Assembly (NCBI GenBank): GCA_038231615.1
Contig: JBBRLA010000544.1
Location: 1 to 6,049 of the forward strand
Direction of reading: 5' to 3'
Length of the DNA: 6,049 nt
Source of the DNA: JBBRLA01 sp038231615
GTDB lineage: Bacteria > Myxococcota_A > Polyangia > Palsa-1104 > JAEUJZ01
In this document: positions 1 through 5,461 of the stretch, one piece after another
Position numbering within the stretch: the first letter of the stretch is position 1
Layout: each line of letters starts with the position of its first letter
Notes under the pieces: model-generated
What the model saw: the letters and a program-made list of their open reading frames with translations, nothing else
Told to the model about the DNA's origin: nothing
Database searches by the model: none
Made by a program: the position numbers and the translations under genes

Positions 1-104
1 AGCGCCGCGGTGATGGATCGCGAAGCGCGCAGCGCCGCGGTGATGGATCGCGAAGCGCGCAGCGCCGCGGTGATGGATCGCGAAGCGCGCAGCGCCGCGG
101 TGAT
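1..104. repeat. 30-bp perfect tandem repeat, about 3.5 copies, cut by the window edge
   Basis: A 30-bp unit beginning AGCGCCGCGGTGATGG is present three times without a mismatch (1-30, 31-60, 61-90), followed by a 14-bp partial copy (91-104). The array probably continues to the left of the window. The unit is rich in small palindromes (CCGCGG, TCGCGA, GCGCGC). Because 30 is a multiple of three, any open frame gives a 10-residue repeat: + frame 1 reads VMDREARSAA and + frame 3 reads DGSRSAQRRG. Both frames stay open through the array, so it may be the coding tail of an upstream gene or a non-coding minisatellite; the sequence does not decide. Identity between copies points to recent expansion. 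There are no spacers, so it is not a CRISPR array. Confidence 0.95.
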
Positions 105-194
105 AGCTGGGCAGGTGAGGCAGGCAGTGCGAAAAGTGTTTTTTCAGGCCCGGGGCGTGAAGCCCGACGTGCTGGTCCTTTTGGAGCCGCTCAA

Positions 195-1214
195 ATGACG
201 GCGATTGTGCCGACCGATAAGGGAATGCAGAGCCGTACGCTCGCATGCGTGCCGGACTTGACACCTGCGCAGCACGTATCGTATGTACAGCCCATGGCGA
301 AGCGGAAGCCCTATACCCCCTGGCATCCTCTGTTTGTCGCCATGGTGCAGTACGTCTATCGCCATCGCTACACCGTCCATGGCGAGTATCAGCTCACCAG
401 TTGGCCTCTGCGCGCCGATGTCGTCCTCATCGAAAAGGAGGACCTCGCCGGCCCGCTCCCCCGCGTGCCCGCCATCGGAAGGCGCCTGGGTCCTCGCTAC
501 ACCCTGCTCGAACTCAAGGGCCCCACCGACGACCTGGAGGGCCTGGACCTGCCCATGCTCATCAGCTACGCCGGACTTCTGGAGGTGAAGGAGCGAGTGG
601 CGAACCCCAGCGACATCCATCTGATGGTGATCGCCAGCGCCCTCGGTTCGGCGTTTCGCCGTCGGGTCGAGCAGGCGGGGGGACATCTGGTCCAGCAAGA
701 TCGGGGGCAGTTCTTGGTGGACGGCCTGATGTACCCGCTGTACTGCATCGAGTCCGGGCCCGCCAGCGAGACCGCCGGCAACGGCCTGCTTTACGCATTC
801 AGCCGCGAGTACCTGCGCGACCCGAAAAAGGTATGCGAGCGGTTGAGCGGCGATGAACGTGACCTGTACAACGAGCTATGTCACCATATTCAGCAGATCA
901 GGGAAAGCGAGGACCTCATGGCAATGAAGGATGCCGAATTATTTGAGAGGACGACGGACAAGGTCCTATTTGACATCGTGGCCAAGATGCCCGCGAAGAT
1001 GCGCGTCCAGGGCTTGACCATCGAGGAGCGCGTCCAGGGCCTGACCATCGAGGAGCGCATGCAGGGCCTGACCATCGAGGAGCGCATGCAGGGCCTGACC
1101 ATCGAGGAGCGCATGCAGGGTCTGACCGCCGAGGAGTGCCTCCAGGGCCTGAGTGAAGAAGAGATAGAGCGCCTGCAGGACTACCTGGCCCAACTCAAGA
1201 ACCGCCGCCACTGA
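195..1214 (+). CDS. PD-(D/E)XK nuclease-like protein (Rpn/DUF4351 type) with C-terminal 9-residue repeats
   Basis: Probable cytoplasmic protein of 339 residues with a PD-(D/E)XK nuclease-like core. Seen: a hydrophobic strand carrying Asp75 (RADVVLIE), then a strand with Glu106-x-Lys108 (TLLELKG), the spacing expected of the metal-binding D...ExK signature; Glu64 may be a further active-site acid. A helical stretch (about 210-265) leads to six tandem copies of a QGLTIEER-type nonamer (271-324) and a polar end. Rpn/transposase-like proteins with QGLSPEER-like tails are common in genomes rich in such paralogues; E. coli Rpn proteins promote recombination and phage defence. The role here is inferred. 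Start at 195 is chosen for GGAG at 183-186, 8 nt upstream. An alternative ATG at 294 (MAKRKPYTPW) starts nearer the conserved domain but lacks a ribosome-binding site. The frame is open leftward to position 3, so an even longer N-terminus is possible. A further in-frame ATG at 918 has GAGGA just upstream. Confidence 0.8.
   Translation: MTAIVPTDKGMQSRTLACVPDLTPAQHVSYVQPMAKRKPYTPWHPLFVAMVQYVYRHRYTVHGEYQLTSWPLRADVVLIEKEDLAGPLPRVPAIGRRLGPRYTLLELKGPTDDLEGLDLPMLISYAGLLEVKERVANPSDIHLMVIASALGSAFRRRVEQAGGHLVQQDRGQFLVDGLMYPLYCIESGPASETAGNGLLYAFSREYLRDPKKVCERLSGDERDLYNELCHHIQQIRESEDLMAMKDAELFERTTDKVLFDIVAKMPAKMRVQGLTIEERVQGLTIEERMQGLTIEERMQGLTIEERMQGLTAEECLQGLSEEEIERLQDYLAQLKNRRH
1005..1166 (+). repeat. 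27-bp coding tandem repeat, six copies, in the nuclease-like gene
   Basis: Six 27-bp units start at 1005, 1032, 1059, 1086, 1113 and 1140. The first four are nearly identical and encode (V/M)QGLTIEER. The fifth reads MQGLTAEEC, and the sixth has drifted to LQGLSEEEI. The gradient, with clean copies first and diverged copies last, suggests expansion from the 5' side. The middle units contain GAGGAGCGCATG, so each places an SD-like purine run a few bases before an in-frame ATG (1059, 1086, 1113). Copy number is likely to vary between strains without breaking the frame. Confidence 0.95.
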
Positions 1215-1385
1215 CAGTGCCGGCAGGCCGGACATGTAAGGATACGGGAGCGGAAACGGCAGATGACAGGACTGCATGACAAAAGTGGCTGCGGCGATGC
1301 TACCTCGACACCCGGCGCACCTCGCCGCGACTTCCTGCCGAAATCCCCGGATTCCGCGGCCCTTTTCCGGTATCCTTTTACCCTT

Positions 1386-2420
1386 ATGACTTTCCCACTC
1401 CGCCCAAAGGCAGCCCCGGCCCTCTCCCTCTGCGCCGCCCTCGCACTCCTCCTTATATATGGAACGGGCTGCGGCCTCCGCCTCAACCTATATAACTCGT
1501 CCGTCACCCGGCCCAGCAACGTCGCCCTCTACTTCGCCGTCACCACCCACAAGGGCGAACCCGTCCCCAACCTGACCTCTGACCGCTTCCGCCTCTATGA
1601 GGACGATCAGCTGGTCTCCCTTTTCGAGTCCAAGCAGACCATCCTCAACCCCGAGGTCGCCGCCGTCCAGTACACCTTGCTTTTGGTCGACCTGTCGGGC
1701 TCCGTCACCGAGTCCGGGTCTCTGGCCCAGCTCCAGCCCGCCGTGCAGGCCTTCGCCGACCGAGTCGGCCAGCTTCAGCAGGTGGGCATCTACGGCTTCG
1801 ACGGTTCGCCCAACATCTTCCCCATCGTCGGCTTCTCGTCGGGCAGCAGCGGCATCAAGAACGCCGCCGATCGCCTCGGCACGGCCCACGGCAAGGACCC
1901 CTCCACCAACCTGAACGGCGCCGTCGTCGAGGGCCTCAAGCTCCTGGACCGCACCATGGCCCATGGCCCATCGCCGCTGAAATTCGGCACCCTGGTCGTC
2001 TTCACCGATGGCACCGATCGCGCCTCCCGGGTGACCAAGCAGGACGTCTCCGAGGCCCTGGACAAGGCCACCGCCAACGTCTTCGTCATCGGCGTCGGCA
2101 GCGAAATCAACGAAGCCGAGCTGCGCAACATCGGCCGCACCTACGCCTTCACCAGCAAGGACTCGTCGCAGATCGGCCCGGCCTTCGACCTGATCGGCCA
2201 GCGCGTGGAAGCGTATACAAAAAGCTTCTACCTTTTGTCCTACTGCTCCCCGGCCCGCGCCCGCGAGCACGATTTGCGCATCGACGCCTTCGACCTCAAC
2301 AACACCAAGGGCTCGCTGAACTTCCACTTCTCCGCCGAGGGTTTTGGCCCCAACTGCGACCCCAACCGCCCTCCCCGCTTCGACATCCACCGCCCCCGCA
2401 TCATCTCGAAGGACCAGTAG
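1386..2420 (+). CDS. VWA-domain protein, probable lipoprotein
   Basis: A 344-residue protein that probably acts in the cell envelope, binding a partner protein through a divalent metal. Seen: a short basic N-terminus (MTFPLRPK), a hydrophobic segment (about 9-25) and Cys29 in YGTGC. This looks like a lipoprotein signal, although Gly at -3 is an imperfect lipobox. Residues 46-90 form a strand-rich region with the pattern KGEPVPNLTSDRFRLYEDD, as in acidobacterial-type VWFA-related proteins. The VWA domain spans about 96-280. Its MIDAS site is complete: Asp102-x-Ser104-x-Ser106, Thr174 and Asp208 (FTDGTD). The end (324-344) is Pro/Arg-rich. The frame is open back to an ATG at 1263, but that start would put 41 extra residues before the signal peptide, so 1386 is preferred. 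No clear Shine-Dalgarno precedes 1386. No operon partner such as a MoxR ATPase is visible, so the partner is unknown. Confidence 0.85.
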   Translation: MTFPLRPKAAPALSLCAALALLLIYGTGCGLRLNLYNSSVTRPSNVALYFAVTTHKGEPVPNLTSDRFRLYEDDQLVSLFESKQTILNPEVAAVQYTLLLVDLSGSVTESGSLAQLQPAVQAFADRVGQLQQVGIYGFDGSPNIFPIVGFSSGSSGIKNAADRLGTAHGKDPSTNLNGAVVEGLKLLDRTMAHGPSPLKFGTLVVFTDGTDRASRVTKQDVSEALDKATANVFVIGVGSEINEAELRNIGRTYAFTSKDSSQIGPAFDLIGQRVEAYTKSFYLLSYCSPARAREHDLRIDAFDLNNTKGSLNFHFSAEGFGPNCDPNRPPRFDIHRPRIISKDQ

Positions 2421-2449
2421 ATAACGGACTTCAGCTTCTCCGCCAGCCT

Positions 2450-2558
2450 GCCGACAAGGTACTTGTCTTCCATGAACCCAAAAGGAGAGACAAGATGCCG
2501 AAGCCGACAAGGTACTTGTCTTCCATGAACCCAAAAGGAGAGACAAGATGCCGAAGCC
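2450..2558 (+). repeat. 53-bp tandem duplication carrying a ribosome-binding site and start codon
   Basis: A 53-bp unit (2450-2502) is repeated exactly at 2503-2555, and the match continues 3 bases further. Each copy contains CTTCCATGAACCC followed by AAAAGGAGAGACAAGATGCC, that is, a strong Shine-Dalgarno (GGAG) 7 nt before an ATG. The second ATG (2548) starts the 219-residue protein. The first (2495) is out of frame, since 53 is not a multiple of three. It opens a 54-codon frame ending at TGA 2657-2659, inside the real gene. Perfect identity suggests a recent event. Confidence 0.97.
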
Positions 2559-3207
2559 CAAGTCCGAAAATTTCGCCGCCCCCGACGTCAGCGTGGCGAC
2601 CACTGCGGTGGTGCTGCGTGCCCTTTTGGTCCAGGTCGGGGACCTGGCCGTGTCACTGAAGCAAGCCTTTGTCGGGGTGGCTCGCCCCTCGGGCAAGATG
2701 AAATGGGCCAGTCATGTCCCGACCCTTTCGCGGGCCATCGCCGACATGATCGATGCGGACCCGCGCCTCTTCGCCTGGCTGCCCTTCGATGCCGCCACCC
2801 TGCGCCTCTTCGAGGGCGAGGTGCTGCTGCTTTCGGAAGTGAAGTCCGTGCTCGACCGTTTGGCCGCGTATGTGAACGACGTCTTTTTGACCCGGCGCCA
2901 CCAACTGTACGAGATGACGGTCCAGGCCACCGAGGGAGTCGAGCTGATCTTGAAGAGCCCGATGACCGCCGCCGACCTGCGCCCGCGCATAGAGGAACTG
3001 TCCCAGGCCGTGCGCGCCATCGTCGAGGAGCGCAACACCCAGATCCGCTCCGCCCGCCGCGACAACAAGAAGCGCGCCGAGTGTGCCCAGGCCGACATCG
3101 ACCGCCTGACCGAGGAGAACCAGATCCTGCGGGGCGATCAGAACCTGCGCGCCGACCCGAAGGACGCCCCGTCTCGCCCCAAGACAGCCAAACGTGCCAG
3201 GCGCTAG
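2548..3207 (+). CDS. hypothetical helical protein with charged coiled-coil and basic tail
   Basis: I do not recognise this 219-residue protein. Seen: no signal peptide and no transmembrane segment, so it is probably cytoplasmic. Residues 12-48 and 80-165 read as amphipathic helices rich in Leu, Val and Ala. Residues about 145-200 are highly charged (EERNTQIRSARRDNKK, DRLTEENQILR) and could form a coiled coil. The last 20 residues are Lys/Arg/Pro-rich (PSRPKTAKRARR), which could contact nucleic acid or another acidic partner; that is inference from composition. The start at 2548 is well supported by AAAAGGAGAG 7 nt upstream. The same initiation site is duplicated 53 bp upstream in another frame, which may reduce translation. 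The gene lies 127 bp after the VWA gene on the same strand, so co-transcription is possible but not shown. Confidence 0.75.
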   Translation: MPKPKSENFAAPDVSVATTAVVLRALLVQVGDLAVSLKQAFVGVARPSGKMKWASHVPTLSRAIADMIDADPRLFAWLPFDAATLRLFEGEVLLLSEVKSVLDRLAAYVNDVFLTRRHQLYEMTVQATEGVELILKSPMTAADLRPRIEELSQAVRAIVEERNTQIRSARRDNKKRAECAQADIDRLTEENQILRGDQNLRADPKDAPSRPKTAKRARR

Positions 3208-3247
3208 CCCATGTGCAGCCCACAAAATGTTGTCTACATCTCATCCA

Positions 3248-3299
3248 GAAAAACACAGCCATCCCGAGTCCCTGGCCTGGGCCAGGGATTCGGAATGGC
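3248..3299 (-). terminator. long hairpin with T-run on the minus strand, candidate hutH terminator
   Basis: Arms 3258-3276 and 3281-3299 form a 19-bp stem closed by a 4-nt loop (CTGG), with one mismatch and one G-T pair; the inner core is TCCCTGGC/GCCAGGGA. Read on the minus strand, the stem is followed after four bases by TTTTT (3252-3248), as in an intrinsic terminator. On the plus strand no T-run follows, although the hairpin begins 50 bp after the stop at 3207 and could still stabilise that mRNA end. It lies about 410 bp past the hutH stop, so the hutH transcript would carry the repeat array. The stem is longer than usual for a terminator. Confidence 0.6.
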
Positions 3300-3371
3300 G
3301 GCAACTGGCCGGCTGGCGCAGCCGGGGACTGCCTCGAAGGGGCCCTTTTAGGGGAGCCCAAGCCGCAAAAG

Positions 3372-3624
3372 GCGAGGGCGCCCCGACGGGCCACAAGAGG
3401 CAGCCCCGGCGCAGCCCAGCAGGCCATCCTGCGCTCGCGCCATTCCCCCCCCAAAGCGAGGGCGCCCCGACGGGCCACAAGAGGCAGCCCCGGCGCAGTC
3501 AAGCAGGCCATCCTGCGCTCGTGCCATTCCCCCCCCAAAGCGAGGGCGCCCCCGACGGGCCACAAGAGGCAGCCCCGGCGCAGCCCAGCAGGCCATCCTG
3601 CGCTCGTGCCATTCCCCGCCCAAA
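3372..3624. repeat. three tandem copies of an 84/85-bp repeat
   Basis: Units occupy 3372-3455, 3456-3539 (84 bp each) and 3540-3624 (85 bp, one extra C). They are almost identical, each starting GCGAGGGCGCC and ending in a C8 run (interrupted by one G in the third copy) followed by AAA. Each unit contains the inverted repeat GCGCAG...CTGCGC separated by 14 nt, with a nested GCAGG-CCAT-CCTGC. Several frames on both strands stay open across the array simply because of its composition, and the one-base change in the third unit breaks the frame, so I read it as non-coding. It lies in the gap between the convergent genes ending at 3207 and 3708. Confidence 0.93.
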
Positions 3625-3707
3625 ACCCGCAGCCCGCGCGCAGCCCAGTGCCATCTCCCAGCCCAGTACCATTCCCCAGCCCACCCCCCGACCGAAACCC
3701 GCAGCCC
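3623..3707. repeat. degenerate 18-bp repeat flanked by 13-bp direct repeats, next to the hutH stop
   Basis: CAGCCCAGTGCCATCTCC (3641-3658) is followed by a variant CAGCCCAGTACCATTCCC (3659-3676) and a decayed third copy (3677-3693). The short array is bracketed by AAACCCGCAGCCC at 3623-3635 and 3695-3707; the second bracket touches the hutH stop codon. The CAGCCCAG motif also occurs inside the 84-bp units, so this may be an older, decayed part of the same array. The rest of 3208-3371 holds only the long hairpin and a small CCGGCTG/CAGCCGG stem at 3309-3325. Confidence 0.75.
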
Positions 3708-5315
3708 TTAGTCGACGCCCACGTGCCGCCGTGCCGCTGCCAAAATCGCGCCGCTGTCGCACAGCTTGCGCACCGTGTCAATCTCCCGGTACAGCGGCCG
3801 GTCCTGCGTCAGCGTCGGCACCCGCGAGCGGATCAGCTCGTGTACCGCCGACAACGCCTCGCCCGGCCGCAGAGGCCGGCGCAGGTCCAGGCCCTGCGCC
3901 GCGCAGCACATCTCGATGGCCAGCACCGTCCGCACGTTGTCGACAATCCGCGTGAACTTCTCCGCCGCGTGCACCCCCATCGACACGTGGTCCTCCCGCC
4001 CCGCCGACGAGGGGATCGAATCCACCGACGCCGGGTGCGCCTGGATCTTGTTGTCCGACACCAGCGCCGCCGCCGTCACCTGCGCAATCATGTACCCCGA
4101 ATTCAGCCCGCTCTCCGGCGTCAGGAACGGCGGCAGCCCCGAGGACAGGTGCGGGTTCACCAACTGCTCGATCCGCCGCTCCGCGATGCTCGCCAGCTCC
4201 GCCACCGCGATCCCCGCGAAGTCCAGCGCCAGCGCCACCGGCTGCCCATGAAAGTTCCCCCCGCTGACCACGTCGTATCTCTGGGTCTCGTCAAGCCCCC
4301 CCAGCCCGGTCAAGAAAATCAGCGGGTTGTCCGTCGCGCTCATGGATTCTCGCGTCAGCACCTCCCGCACGTAGCCCAGCGCGTCACGGCTGGCCCCGTG
4401 CACCTGCGGCATGCAGCGCAGCGAGTACGGGTCCTGCACCTTGCCGCAGTTCCGATGCGAATCGACGATCCCACTATCCGCCAAGAGCCGTCGCAAATTC
4501 CCCGCCACCACCCCCTGCCCCGGATGCGGCCGCGCCGCCTGGATGCGCGCATCGAAGGCCCGCGGCGTCCCCTTCAGCGCCTCCAGCGACATGGCCCCGG
4601 CAATGTCCGCCAGGCGGCATGCGTCCTCGGCGTCAAGCAGCGCCAGCGCCCCGATGGCCGTCATGCACTGCGTCCCGTTCACCAGGGAAAGCCCCTCCTT
4701 GGCCTCCAGCACCAGCGGCACAAGTCCCGCCTGTGCCAGCGCCTCGCTTGCCGGCACCAGCCGGTAGCCGTCGCCTTCGACCTCCACCTCCCCCTCGCCG
4801 ATGAGGCTCAGCGCCAGGTGCGCCAGCGGCGCCAGGTCCCCCGACGCCCCCACCGAGCCGCGCCCGGGAATGAATGGGTGCACCCGGCGGTTCAACATGT
4901 CCACCAAAAGCTCGACCAGTTGCACCCGCACGCCGCTGTAGCCCAGGGAAAGCGTCTGCGCCCGCAGGAGCATCATCGCCCGCACCACCTTTACGAGCAG
5001 CGGCGGCCCGACCCCGGCGGCGTGGGAGCGCACCAGGTTCTTCTGCAGGTCGCGGATCTCCCCGGCGCTGATGCGCACGTCGGCCAAAAAACCGAAACCG
5101 GTGTTGACCCCGTAGACGCTGGGCGCCTCGTCGCCGCCGCTGGCGATGGCCTCCACCGCGGCGCGCGCCCGCGAAAGGCGCCCCCGGGCCGCGTCGGTCA
5201 GGACCACCGCGCGCAGGCCATGGGCCACCTGCGACAGGGACTCTGGCAGAAGCGGTTCCTCGCCGAGAAAGAACGGGGCGAGCGAGGCTTGCAAGGCTGG
5301 ATCGCCGAGACTCAT
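3708..5315 (-). CDS. hutH: histidine ammonia-lyase HutH (EC 4.3.1.3)
   Basis: Cytoplasmic enzyme that removes ammonia from L-histidine to give trans-urocanate, the first step of histidine degradation. The 535-residue protein is full length; family members are about 500-515, and the extra residues are at the N-terminus. Seen: the self-cyclising Ala157-Ser158-Gly159 of the MIO cofactor in GSVGASGDLAPLAHLAL; Tyr68 in YGVNTGFG; His99 in NLVRSHAAGVG, the Ser-His pair typical of histidine rather than tyrosine or phenylalanine lyases; Asn214 in LVNGTQ; QDPYSLRC at 294-301; and Glu441 in GREDHVSMG. Arg440 occupies a site that is usually Gln (NQEDH), a small deviation. It stands alone: no hutU, hutI, hutG or regulator is in view. 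An extended -10 lies so close to the ATG that the mRNA may be leaderless; no Shine-Dalgarno is seen. A MIO-type aminomutase is an unlikely alternative. Confidence 0.96.
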   Translation of the reverse strand: MSLGDPALQASLAPFFLGEEPLLPESLSQVAHGLRAVVLTDAARGRLSRARAAVEAIASGGDEAPSVYGVNTGFGFLADVRISAGEIRDLQKNLVRSHAAGVGPPLLVKVVRAMMLLRAQTLSLGYSGVRVQLVELLVDMLNRRVHPFIPGRGSVGASGDLAPLAHLALSLIGEGEVEVEGDGYRLVPASEALAQAGLVPLVLEAKEGLSLVNGTQCMTAIGALALLDAEDACRLADIAGAMSLEALKGTPRAFDARIQAARPHPGQGVVAGNLRRLLADSGIVDSHRNCGKVQDPYSLRCMPQVHGASRDALGYVREVLTRESMSATDNPLIFLTGLGGLDETQRYDVVSGGNFHGQPVALALDFAGIAVAELASIAERRIEQLVNPHLSSGLPPFLTPESGLNSGYMIAQVTAAALVSDNKIQAHPASVDSIPSSAGREDHVSMGVHAAEKFTRIVDNVRTVLAIEMCCAAQGLDLRRPLRPGEALSAVHELIRSRVPTLTQDRPLYREIDTVRKLCDSGAILAAARRHVGVD

Positions 5316-5323
5316 GGACCGGG

Positions 5324-5332
5324 GTTATACCA
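5324..5332 (-). promoter_or_regulatory. extended -10 promoter for hutH
   Basis: On the minus strand the sequence reads TGGTATAAC: an extended -10 (TGn) followed by TATAAC, 5 of 6 to the sigma-70 consensus. No good -35 is seen 16-19 bp upstream, which extended -10 promoters can lack. The predicted start of transcription is near 5317, about 2 nt before the ATG at 5315, so the message would be leaderless or the true translation start lies further in. Confidence 0.5.
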
Positions 5333-5393
5333 TGCTATCTTGCCTATATTAGAAGCCCACACACCGGAAGGCCCAGGCCCTGGCCGTTGGCGT

Positions 5394-5423
5394 TTGACAG
5401 GCGACGTCGGCGACGTCGATACT
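5394..5423 (+). promoter_or_regulatory. sigma-70-type promoter with twin-palindrome operator in the spacer
   Basis: A perfect -35 TTGACA (5394-5399) is followed after 18 bp by GATACT (5418-5423; 4 of 6 to the -10 consensus). Predicted transcription starts near 5430, about 30 nt before the ATG at 5462. The spacer is filled by two 8-bp palindromes CGACGTCG at 5402-5409 and 5411-5418, 9 bp centre to centre and part of a 9-bp direct repeat. Such symmetry between -35 and -10 is typical of a repressor operator; the regulator is unknown. Confidence 0.5.
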
Positions 5424-5461
5424 AGGGAACTCAAATCCAGCCAGGACGAGCGTCAGAACGA

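Noticed and set aside
1..104. CRISPR-like array
   Set aside because: The 30-bp units are directly adjacent with no spacers between them.
1..198. Frame 1 reading through the 30-bp repeat and ending in an ATGA overlap with the next gene
   Set aside because: It could be the end of an upstream gene, but only about 30 non-repeat residues are visible and another frame is equally open, so it is not called as a gene.
258..287. TTGACA with an 18-bp spacer to TATGTA before ATG 294
   Set aside because: The -35 is perfect but the -10 matches at only 3 of 6 positions; kept only as part of the start-site discussion.
144..698. Minus-strand frame of 184 codons opposite the nuclease-like gene
   Set aside because: It lies antisense to the conserved D...ExK core, and its product shows no recognisable domain.
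1488..2696. Minus-strand frame of 402 codons opposite the VWA gene
   Set aside because: It is antisense to the MIDAS-containing frame, and its Gly/Ala/Val/Glu-rich composition is that of a complement-strand shadow.
3194..3955. Frame encoding 28-residue repeats (GHKRQPRRSP type) across the 84-bp array, and mirror frames on the minus strand
   Set aside because: Several frames are open through the array at once, the third unit shifts frame by one base, and no frame has a good start signal or recognisable domain.
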